Shown here: one piece after another, positions 7,147 through 12,682 of the stretch
How positions within the stretch are numbered: position 1 is the first letter of the stretch
Layout of the letters: the number at the start of each line of letters is the position of its first letter
NCBI GenBank assembly: GCA_902473545.1
Contig: CABRSG010000038.1
Location: 1-12,682 of the forward strand
Direction: 5' to 3'
Source: an uncultured Lachnospiraceae bacterium
GTDB lineage: Bacteria > Bacillota > Clostridia > Lachnospirales > Lachnospiraceae
Length of the DNA: 12,682 bases
Program-made: the position numbers and the translations under genes
Notes under the pieces: generated by a model
What the model was told of the DNA's origin: nothing
The model's input: only the letters and a program-made list of their open reading frames with translations
Database searches by the model: none

Positions 7147-8205
7147 ATGAAGAAAATGAGAAAATTAGCGGCGATGACGATCGCAGCAGCAGTTGCTGCA
7201 ACATCTATGACAGGCTTTACGGCGTTTGCAGAAGGCGAGACCTATCGCGTTTGCTTCATTGCAAGGGCAAGTGCTGATACCTTTGCGGCATGGCTGACAG
7301 ATTCCATGAAGAAAGCGGCAGATCAGTATGATGATATTGAGCTTACCTGCGTAAGCGGTGAAGCAGATGACAACACAATGGCAACGCTTCTGGAAGACTG
7401 TATCACAAAAGAATATGATCTCGTTATCGTTCAGTCGAACAACAACGCAGCGCAGGCTCCGTATGTAAAACAGGTTGCAGATGCAGGTATTCCGGTTATC
7501 ACAACGAACCCGACAACACATCAGAGCGATCTTGACGGTGTGACCGGCGACGAAGAAGTGGACAACGCAGTTATGGCAGGTACCGGTACTGTTGACGCAG
7601 ACCCGGTTGAGCAGGCTTCCCGCGGCGCACAGCGCGCAGTAGAAGAAGTTCCGGAAAACGGCAATGTAGTAGTTCTTCGCGGACCGTCCGGAAACTATCA
7701 CGCAGAGAAGCGTCGTGAGGCATGGGATACTTATTTCTTCTCACAGCGTCCGGATGTAACGATTCTTTACGAAGATTATGCAAACTGGAACAATGATGAG
7801 GCTATGGCTCTGATGGAGACATGGACACAGGGCGGAACCCATATCGATGCAATCATCTCCATGAATGATAACATGGCGGCAGGCGCAATCGAAGCTATTC
7901 GCAACAACTCCGAGTATATCAACGAAGACGGCACACCGAATTTCCTGGCATACGGCGTTGACGGAACAGCACAGGGCTGTATGTTAATCAAGGAAGGTCT
8001 TCTTACAGCTACTGCTCTTCAGAATGCAGAAGAGATTGCAAATCTGAACATGGAATATGCGGAGAAGGTTCTGAATGGCGAGATGGAGTACACCGATGTT
8101 GCAGACTTCGTAGAAGCTCCGGAAATCAACGCGGATAACGTAGATGAATTCATCCAGATTTATATTGATAACGGCGAACTTACAGAGGATGCACTTGCAG
8201 AGTAA
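7147..8205 (+). CDS. Sugar-binding protein of the CUT2 ABC transporter, secreted
   Basis: A 352-residue periplasmic-binding-protein-type sugar receptor (Peripla_BP_4, RbsB-like). The ATG at 7147 is preferred because AAAGGA (7130-7135) is 11 bases before it; the in-frame ATG at 7135 overlaps that site. Residues 1-28 form a Sec signal peptide (MKKMRKL, Ala-rich core, cleavage likely AFA before EGE). The mature protein shows the fold's pattern: YRVCFIARASADTFAAW at its start, then DLVIVQSNNNAAQAP, IPVITTNPT, a hinge-like NVVVLRGPSGNYHAEKR, and IDAIISMNDNMAAGAIEAI. There is no lipobox Cys, so there is no lipid anchor, and no C-terminal anchor is visible; most Gram-positive binding proteins are lipoproteins. 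It captures the substrate outside the cell for the permease just upstream. The sugar cannot be named from sequence. Confidence 0.93.
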   Translation: MKKMRKLAAMTIAAAVAATSMTGFTAFAEGETYRVCFIARASADTFAAWLTDSMKKAADQYDDIELTCVSGEADDNTMATLLEDCITKEYDLVIVQSNNNAAQAPYVKQVADAGIPVITTNPTTHQSDLDGVTGDEEVDNAVMAGTGTVDADPVEQASRGAQRAVEEVPENGNVVVLRGPSGNYHAEKRREAWDTYFFSQRPDVTILYEDYANWNNDEAMALMETWTQGGTHIDAIISMNDNMAAGAIEAIRNNSEYINEDGTPNFLAYGVDGTAQGCMLIKEGLLTATALQNAEEIANLNMEYAEKVLNGEMEYTDVADFVEAPEINADNVDEFIQIYIDNGELTEDALAE

Positions 8206-8278
8206 GGAATAAAAAGATATAATGAATCTGTAAAGGAAAGTCCTGAGAACAAGGCAAGGTAAAATATTGTAAATAGCT

Positions 8279-8304
8279 GCCTGGCAGGCACTCGCCTGCC
8301 GGGC
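8279..8304 (+). terminator. Strong GC-rich hairpin between binding protein and dehydrogenase
   Basis: GCCTGGCAGGC (8279-8289) and GCCTGCCGGGC (8294-8304) form an 11-base stem with one G-T pair and a 4-base loop ACTC. The following AATGCGTTTTAC has only a short, delayed T-run, so read-through is likely. Such hairpins after binding-protein genes often raise their message level above the downstream gene. Confidence 0.55.
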
Positions 8305-8350
8305 AATGCGTTTTACAAACATTACAAAAACAAAAAGGGAGCATAAAGAC

Positions 8351-9484
8351 ATGAAAATGAGAGCAGCTTTTATGAATGGCATCGACAAAATGATCATTAA
8401 GGAAGTCGACAAGCCGACTGCAGGAGCAGGACAGGTAGTAGTAAAAATGGAATATGTCGGAATCTGCGGTTCTGACGTGCATTACTTCCATTCCGGAAGG
8501 TGCGGTTCCTATGTGGTAACGGACGACGAATTCATGCTTGGTCATGAGTGCGCGGGAACCGTTGTGGAAGTTGGCGAAGGATGCAAGGAGCTGAAGGTGG
8601 GCGACCGCGTTGCGCTGGAGCCGGGTATTACCTGCGGCGAGTGCGAATTCTGTAAATCGGGTCGTTACAATCTCTGCCCGGATGTTGTGTTCCTGGCAAC
8701 ACCGCCGGTACAGGGATGCTACGAGGATTTCATTGCATTCCCGGAGAATATGTGCTTCAAGCTGCCGGACAACGTTTCCACGAAAGAGGGCGCACTGGTT
8801 GAGCCGCTTTCCGTTGGTATGCACGCAGCAAACCAGGGCGAGGTTACGCTTGGCGATACTGTTCTGATCCTCGGCGGCGGCTGTATCGGTCTGGTGACAA
8901 TGATGTGCTGTAAGGCGCACGGCGCAAGCAAAATCATCGTGGCGGACCTGGTTGACGCACGTCTGGAGAAGGCAAAAGAGCTGGGCGCAACCGATGTGAT
9001 CAACAGCGGAAAAGTGGATGTATTTGAGGAAGTAAAGAGACTGACAGACGGAAAGGGCGCCGACAAGGTATTTGAGACGGCAGGCTCTCCGGTGACGATC
9101 GCGCAGACGCCGTTCTTCGTAAAACGCGGCGGCACCATCGTGCTGGTAGGTATTTCCGCAAAAGAGGAAATCACTTATAATTTCGCACAGATCATGGACA
9201 AGGAAGCGACCATCAAATCCGTATTCCGCTACAGAAACGTATATCCGCAGGCGATCGCAGCGATTTCCAGCGGTTCTATCCCGGTAGCGAAGATCGCAAC
9301 CCACGAATTCGACCTAGACCATATCCAGGAGGCATTCAGATCTTGTAAAAGCAATTATAAAGGTGAACTAAGATACATAAGAAAAATGCCGCGCGGAGAA
9401 ATCCGGGCGGCGTTTTTTTCGGGAAGTTTTGCAACAGGGAAGCTTGCAGGAATCACTCAGAAGTTTTGGGAAAATATTTCCTAA
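8351..9484 (+). CDS. Zinc-dependent polyol (sorbitol/xylitol-type) dehydrogenase, C-terminus frameshifted
   Basis: A 377-residue medium-chain dehydrogenase that oxidises a sugar alcohol to a ketose with NAD. Catalytic zinc ligands are Cys39 (GICGSD), His65-Glu66 (GHE) and Glu151 (LVEPLSV); structural zinc ligands are Cys95, 98, 101 and 109. The Rossmann loop is LGGGCIG (174-180), and Asp199 (VADLVDARLEKA) points to NAD over NADP. FRYRNVYPQAIAAISSG (292-308) is a hallmark of sorbitol/xylitol dehydrogenases. GGGAG at 8337-8341 supports the ATG at 8351. From about residue 330 the frame is wrong: the +1 frame at 9339-9371 reads DLVKAIIKVN then stop, the usual family ending, while the present frame runs on through the terminator to 9484. 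The change could be a small deletion or a sequencing error. Activity may be reduced. Confidence 0.9.
   Translation: MKMRAAFMNGIDKMIIKEVDKPTAGAGQVVVKMEYVGICGSDVHYFHSGRCGSYVVTDDEFMLGHECAGTVVEVGEGCKELKVGDRVALEPGITCGECEFCKSGRYNLCPDVVFLATPPVQGCYEDFIAFPENMCFKLPDNVSTKEGALVEPLSVGMHAANQGEVTLGDTVLILGGGCIGLVTMMCCKAHGASKIIVADLVDARLEKAKELGATDVINSGKVDVFEEVKRLTDGKGADKVFETAGSPVTIAQTPFFVKRGGTIVLVGISAKEEITYNFAQIMDKEATIKSVFRYRNVYPQAIAAISSGSIPVAKIATHEFDLDHIQEAFRSCKSNYKGELRYIRKMPRGEIRAAFFSGSFATGKLAGITQKFWENIS
9339..9371 (+). other. Out-of-frame ancestral C-terminus of the polyol dehydrogenase
   Basis: Read one base later than the main frame, this stretch gives DLVKAIIKVN and TAA at 9369-9371. It resembles the last beta strand of zinc polyol dehydrogenases (family endings such as VKAVIKI). 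The stop lies just ahead of the terminator at 9382, where a gene should end. About 6-10 residues that normally separate EAF from this strand seem to be missing too, which suggests a deletion that was not a multiple of three. Confidence 0.7.
9382..9419 (+). terminator. Rho-independent terminator of the sugar/polyol operon
   Basis: ATGCCGCGCGGA (9386-9397) pairs with TCCGGGCGGCGT (9402-9413), with one G-G mismatch and one G-T pair, closed by a GAAA tetraloop and followed by seven T. The run of A ahead of it pairs with the T-run. It lies inside the extended dehydrogenase frame, evidence that the extension is not original. Confidence 0.88.
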
Positions 9485-9489
9485 AAGTA

Positions 9490-9518
9490 TTGATAATTAC
9501 TTATTTTTGGGATAAAAT
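9490..9518 (+). promoter_or_regulatory. Sigma-A promoter of the DUF4143 ATPase gene
   Basis: TTGATA (9490-9495) and TAAAAT (9513-9518), each 5 of 6 to consensus, are 17 bases apart in AT-rich DNA. The start point would be near 9525, about 60 bases before the gene. Confidence 0.65.
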
Positions 9519-9585
9519 ATACTAAAAATATTATTTGAATAAACGTTTTGGGATTACAGAGGCAAATGAATAGGAGGGATTTTCC

Positions 9586-10803
9586 GTGGCTGTCAGACGG
9601 ATAGAGAGAAAAGAATATCTTGAAAAACTCATTGCATTTCGGGATAAAAATATAATAAAAATCATCACGGGAGTCCGTCGGTGCGGAAAATCAACGCTGA
9701 TGGAAATGTATCAGGATTATCTGAAAAAAAACGGCGTATCCGGCGAACAGATTGTTGCGGTAAATCTGGAAGATTACGATTTCTATGATTTGCGGGAGCC
9801 AAAAGCACTTCATGCATATATAAAGGAACGCCTTGTGCAGGATAAAATGATGTATGTTTTTCTTGACGAAATACAGCATTGTGATGATTTTGCCGGGGTT
9901 CTGGACAGTCTGTTTATTAAAAAGAATGTTGATTTATATGTGACAGGTTCAAATGCTTATATGCTGTCGTCAGAAATTGCCACGCTGATTTCGGGACGAT
10001 ATGTGGAAATCAGGATGCTGCCGCTATCATTTAAAGAATATGTGATAAGCACAGGAAATATGCAGGAGCTAGGGAAAAAGTATGTGGCATATCTGGAAAA
10101 CAGCTCTTTCCCGTATACCCTGGAGCTTGCAGGGCGACCGAAAGAAATCCGGGATTACCTTGATGGAATTTATAACACGATCGTAGTAAAAGACATTGCA
10201 AAACGAAATAAGTTTCCGGATACGATGATGTTGGAAAGCATTGTACGGTTCATATTTGACAGTATTGGAAGTCAGCTTTCCACAAAGAAAATTGCGGACA
10301 CCATGACATCGAACGGCAGAAAAATTGATACAAAAACAGTAGAAAAATATCTGGATGCGTTAATGGAGAGCTACATTATTTATCAGACAAAAAGATATAA
10401 TATAAAAGGAAAGCAGTATCTGAAAACATTGGAAAAATATTATGTGGTAGATATTGGTTTAAGATATATGCTGCTGGGAACCCGTTCTGCTGATGTGGGA
10501 CATATTCTGGAAAATGTAGTTTATCTGGAGCTGATACGCAGAGGGTATGATGTATATGTCGGCAGGCTGGATGAACTGGAAGTTGATTTTGTGGCAATGG
10601 ATTATAAGAGAATCACATATTATCAGGTGGCGGCTTCTGTGCGCGATGAGCAGACGCTGCGGCGGGAACTGGCGCCGTTGCAGAAAATAAATGACCACTA
10701 TCAGAAAATACTTTTGACGCTGGATGAGGATCCGGAAGGAGACTACGAAGGGATCCGGCGCTTAAATGCTCTGGAGTGGCTTATGGGAATGACGGAAATA
10801 TAG
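9586..10803 (+). CDS. AAA-type ATPase with DUF4143 domain
   Basis: A 405-residue protein with a GTG start and AGGAGG at 9572-9577. The N-terminal AAA_14-type ATPase has Walker A GVRRCGKST (29-37), Walker B YVFLDEIQ with Asp94 and Glu95, a sensor-like VTGSNAYML (119-127) and the family motif LPLSFKEY (145-152). A winged-helix-like segment (about 215-270) leads into DUF4143, with YYVVDIGLR (285-293), ENVVYLELIRRGYDV (309-323) and EVDFV (332-336). DUF4143 has a restriction-enzyme-like fold; in most members the last motif reads E-x-K, here it is YYQVAAS (345-351) with no Lys, so nuclease action is unlikely. Function of the family is unknown; roles in stress response or defence have been guessed. 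It is monocistronic or pairs with the next gene. Its TAG stop is the first three bases of a 31-base repeat. Confidence 0.9.
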   Translation: MAVRRIERKEYLEKLIAFRDKNIIKIITGVRRCGKSTLMEMYQDYLKKNGVSGEQIVAVNLEDYDFYDLREPKALHAYIKERLVQDKMMYVFLDEIQHCDDFAGVLDSLFIKKNVDLYVTGSNAYMLSSEIATLISGRYVEIRMLPLSFKEYVISTGNMQELGKKYVAYLENSSFPYTLELAGRPKEIRDYLDGIYNTIVVKDIAKRNKFPDTMMLESIVRFIFDSIGSQLSTKKIADTMTSNGRKIDTKTVEKYLDALMESYIIYQTKRYNIKGKQYLKTLEKYYVVDIGLRYMLLGTRSADVGHILENVVYLELIRRGYDVYVGRLDELEVDFVAMDYKRITYYQVAASVRDEQTLRRELAPLQKINDHYQKILLTLDEDPEGDYEGIRRLNALEWLMGMTEI

Positions 10804-10831
10804 TGCTTTCGTTGCAATCGTTTTGCAACGA
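10801..10831 (+). repeat. 31-base direct repeat, left copy, containing an inverted repeat
   Basis: The sequence begins with the stop codon of the ATPase gene (TAGTGCTTTCG) and is repeated at 12155-12185 with a single T/C difference at the seventh base. Inside it, TTTCGTTGCA (10807-10816) pairs with TGCAACGAAA (10824-10833) around a 7-base loop. The two copies bracket the AlbA_2 gene. Confidence 0.85.
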
Positions 10832-10835
10832 AAAG

Positions 10836-10866
10836 AAAATCGTTGCAAATTGGCTGCAACGATTTT
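10836..10866. promoter_or_regulatory. Perfect 12-base palindrome over the AlbA_2 promoter
   Basis: AAAATCGTTGCA (10836-10847) and TGCAACGATTTT (10855-10866) are perfect inverted arms with a 7-base centre. They share the CGTTGCA core with the 31-base repeat. The palindrome covers the -35 box and the spacer, so it reads as an operator; as RNA it could also end transcription of the ATPase gene. Its centre is 31 bases from the centre of the previous palindrome, about three helix turns. Confidence 0.6.
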
Positions 10867-10871
10867 ATACT
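10843..10871 (+). promoter_or_regulatory. Candidate sigma-A promoter of the AlbA_2 gene
   Basis: TTGCAA (10843-10848) and TATACT (10866-10871) are 17 bases apart; the -10 matches 5 of 6 and the -35 matches 4 of 6. The start point would be about 15 bases before the ribosome site. Confidence 0.5.
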
Positions 10872-10893
10872 ATAGAAAAGAGGTGAGTGAAAT

Positions 10894-12147
10894 ATGAGAG
10901 AAAGTAAAAACCTGGAATATAAAGAAAATACGGGCTCCAATACCTATATGAAAACAATAAGCGCGTATGCAAATTATGGGGATGGGGAGATTATTTTCGG
11001 GATTGCGGATGATGGGAAAACAGTGGGGATTCCGGATCCGGAAAGGGAATGCCTGAATCTGGAGAATAAAATTAATGACAGCATAAAACCGGTGCCGAAA
11101 TATCGTCTGGAGGTTCGGGATGATTCTACGATTCTTCTGACTGTTTTTGAGGGCAGATATAAACCTTATCTTTACAAGGGAAAAGCTTATAAGAGAAATG
11201 CTTCTGCGACAGTGGAAACAGAGCGGCTGGAATACAACCGGCTTATTCTGGAAGGAAGAAATCAGTCTTTTGAGGAGCTGCCGTCTGAAGAACAGAACCT
11301 GACTTTCCTGGAGCTGGAGAAGGAGCTGGTACGGACATTGGGGATTCAGAAGTTGAGTACCGATATACTGAAAACGCTGGAACTGTATTCGGAGCGGGAG
11401 GGATTTAACAATGCCGCGGCGCTCCTTGCTGACGATAATTCTTTTAAAGGAGTGGATATCGTCCGGTTTGGGGATGATATCAACGAGATTATGGATCGGG
11501 AATCCTTTGAAAAGACCTCGATACTGATTCAGATGAAAAAAAGCATGGAAATGTTCCGGAAATATTATCAGTATGAAAAAATAGAAGGGATGGAGAGAAA
11601 GGTACTGGAAAGAGTGCCGGAGAATGCGTTTCGTGAGGCGCTGGCAAATGCGCTGGTACATCGTCTGTGGGATATGCCGGCGTCTGTAAAAATCAGTATG
11701 TATAAAGATAGAATCGAAATCAGCTCACCGGGAGGGCTTCCGGCTGGAATCAGCAGGGAAGAATATCTGGACGGGCAGATATCTATGCTCAGAAATCCTA
11801 TTATAGGAAATGTATTTTTCAGACTGAGATATATTGAAAAATTTGGCACCGGAATTATGAGAATCAACAATGCGTATGCCGGCGCGCTGAAAAAGCCGTC
11901 GTATAAAATATATGAGAATTCTATTCTGGTGGTATTGCCGGTCATTGAGGCGGATAATGTACTGACGGATTTTGAAAAAAGAGTGGTGGATATACTGATG
12001 CAGAATGAGGATATGACAAGAGCGGGGATTGAAAAAGCAATCGGAGCGGGAAAAGACAAAACAATCCGGGCATTGAATGCGCTGCTCGAAAAAAATGTAA
12101 TTGGCAGGAAAGGCATGGGAAGAGGAACTCGGTACAGTATGCTTTAG
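10894..12147 (+). CDS. Schlafen AlbA_2 / GHKL ATP-binding protein with winged helix (COG2865 type)
   Basis: A 417-residue protein; AGGTGA at 10881-10886 lies 7 bases before the ATG. Residues 1-118 form an AlbA_2 (Schlafen-type) domain: LEYKENTGS, ISAYANYGDGEIIFGIADDGKTVGI, and KPYLYKGKAYKRNASAT. Residues about 240-350 form a HATPase_c_4 domain with the N-box-like ENAFREALANALVHRLW (243-259), IEISSPGGLP (274-283) and NVFFRLRYIEKFGTGIMRI (306-324). Residues about 358-417 look like a winged helix (TRAGIEKAIGAGKDKTIRALNALLEKNVI). The family is annotated as a putative transcriptional regulator; biochemical roles are poorly known, and AlbA_2 domains also occur in RNA-cleaving Schlafen proteins and in defence genes. 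A palindrome covers its own promoter, which suits self-repression. It lies between two near-identical 31-base repeats, so it may be a cassette that arrived as a unit. Confidence 0.9.
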   Translation: MRESKNLEYKENTGSNTYMKTISAYANYGDGEIIFGIADDGKTVGIPDPERECLNLENKINDSIKPVPKYRLEVRDDSTILLTVFEGRYKPYLYKGKAYKRNASATVETERLEYNRLILEGRNQSFEELPSEEQNLTFLELEKELVRTLGIQKLSTDILKTLELYSEREGFNNAAALLADDNSFKGVDIVRFGDDINEIMDRESFEKTSILIQMKKSMEMFRKYYQYEKIEGMERKVLERVPENAFREALANALVHRLWDMPASVKISMYKDRIEISSPGGLPAGISREEYLDGQISMLRNPIIGNVFFRLRYIEKFGTGIMRINNAYAGALKKPSYKIYENSILVVLPVIEADNVLTDFEKRVVDILMQNEDMTRAGIEKAIGAGKDKTIRALNALLEKNVIGRKGMGRGTRYSML

Positions 12148-12154
12148 ATAAACA

Positions 12155-12185
12155 TAGTGCCTTCGTTGCAATCGTTTTGCAACGA
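12155..12185 (+). repeat. 31-base direct repeat, right copy, with two alternative hairpins
   Basis: This copy starts 8 bases after the AlbA_2 stop and differs from the left copy at one base. TCGTTGCA (12163-12170) pairs with TGCAACGA (12178-12185). An overlapping alternative pairs AATCGTT (12170-12176) with AACGATT (12181-12187) around a TTGC tetraloop, ahead of TTTTC, and could serve as the terminator of the AlbA_2 gene. The rest of the gap to 12271 holds nothing I can identify. Confidence 0.8.
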
Positions 12186-12271
12186 TTTTCTGCTGTAAGT
12201 GGTATGACATACAGACAATCCTGGCTTTAAGACGTCTGGCTTCGGTATGGCAGTTGGATTGCCGGCAGGCG

Positions 12272-12682
12272 CTAGATCCGATTCGGATACAGAAACCTTT
12301 CTCTTATAAGATACACGCCGCCAAGCAGTACCGCGGTATCCTGCAGCGTGGAGGGAACCAGGCGGCAGTAGCCCTTCATGTTGTTGTGGAGCTGGGCGGT
12401 GATGTCGCCGCACAACCCGGCATGGCACATGGTAAGGGAGCTATTGAGTACGATCACATCCGGGTTGAAGGTGTTCAGTAGGTTGTTGATGCCGATGGAC
12501 ATATATTTGATAAACTGCTGCATGGCGCGAACCGCATCAGGATCGCCCTGGCGATAGAGGCTGCCGTAGACCTCGGCGTTTACCGGATAGCCTTTTTTGG
12601 AGGACAGCTCTGCGAAAAGCGCGCGCTCAGAGGCATACTGCTCCAGACAGCCGCGGTTTCCGCAGGGGCAGGGGCGGCCGTC
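12272..12682 (-). CDS. ROK-family protein, C-terminal part (5' end outside window)
   Basis: The last 136 residues of a ROK-family sugar kinase or repressor on the minus strand, open to the window edge. It begins DGRPCPCGNRGCLEQYAS, the ROK zinc-binding motif (CxCGxxGCLE), and carries on with the usual helical region and the segment INNLLNTFNPDVIVLNSSL, where family members read NPDVIVLGG, and ends LLGGVYLIRERFLYPNRI. Because the N-terminal half is missing, a kinase (no HTH, intact DxGxT loop) cannot be told from a regulator (with HTH). It faces the AlbA_2 gene tail to tail. The ATG at 12523 is internal and is not the start, since it would cut the zinc motif off. Confidence 0.88.
   Translation of the reverse strand, partial: DGRPCPCGNRGCLEQYASERALFAELSSKKGYPVNAEVYGSLYRQGDPDAVRAMQQFIKYMSIGINNLLNTFNPDVIVLNSSLTMCHAGLCGDITAQLHNNMKGYCRLVPSTLQDTAVLLGGVYLIRERFLYPNRI

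Noticed and set aside
8306..8350. Upstream extension of the dehydrogenase to an ATG at 8306
   Set aside because: It starts at the foot of the 8279-8304 hairpin without a ribosome site; GGGAG at 8337-8341 and the family N-terminus support 8351.
8180..9304. A 374-codon open frame on the minus strand under the polyol dehydrogenase
   Set aside because: It is fully antisense to a gene with clear catalytic motifs, is Cys/His-rich with no recognisable domain, and has no good ribosome site; it is a codon-bias shadow.
10807..10866. CRISPR-like array
   Set aside because: There are only two adjacent palindromes and one distant copy, with no regular spacers and no cas genes.
10870..11661. A 263-codon open frame on the minus strand under the AlbA_2 gene
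   Set aside because: The protein is a low-complexity Phe/Ile/Arg-rich string with no domain and lies opposite a well-supported gene.
9586..12147. Classical toxin-antitoxin pair
   Set aside because: Both proteins exceed 400 residues, the genes have separate promoters, and neither belongs to a known toxin or antitoxin family.

Overview
The window looks like a stretch of chromosome from a Gram-positive, low-to-mid GC anaerobe of the Clostridia, most likely a gut Lachnospiraceae. The signs are strong AGGAGG-type ribosome binding sites, sigma-A promoters, YesN/AraC-type response regulators, ROK repressors, a ribose-type (CUT2) sugar ABC transporter, and accessory genes (DUF4143 ATPase, Schlafen AlbA_2 protein) that are common in that group. 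No rRNA, tRNA, CRISPR array or transposase was seen.

Layout. (1) 1-711, +: the C-terminal part of an AraC-type response regulator, cut by the window edge, facing a shared bidirectional terminator (784-833). (2) 849-2848, -: an exported alpha/beta hydrolase preceded by a response regulator that has Asn at the phosphorylation site and no DNA-binding domain. (3) 3060-4172, +: a ROK-family regulator, followed by a 389-base noncoding region with hairpins, a terminator, palindromes and a strong sigma-A promoter. (4) 4562-about 9419, +: a sugar or polyol uptake and oxidation operon with a double-domain ATPase, a permease (1-base overlap), a secreted substrate-binding protein and a zinc polyol dehydrogenase, closed by a strong terminator. 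The dehydrogenase has a frame break near its C-terminus: its expected ending is readable in another frame, and the present frame runs on through the terminator. (5) 9490-12185, +: an islet, visibly more AT-rich, with a DUF4143 ATPase and an AlbA_2/COG2865 gene. The second gene lies between two 31-base direct repeats that differ at one base, each carrying an inverted repeat built on CGTTGCA/TGCAACG. (6) 12272-12682, -: the C-terminal end of a second ROK protein, cut by the window edge.

How the parts may work together. The ROK regulator at 3060 probably senses a sugar or polyol and controls the transporter promoter at 4486-4514. The transporter brings the compound in and the dehydrogenase oxidises it with NAD. 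The hydrolase and the odd response regulator point the other way and may form a separate unit. The two-gene islet seems unrelated to sugar use. The repeat-flanked AlbA_2 cassette, whose promoter is covered by the same palindrome, is the least explained structure here and the best candidate for something undescribed.
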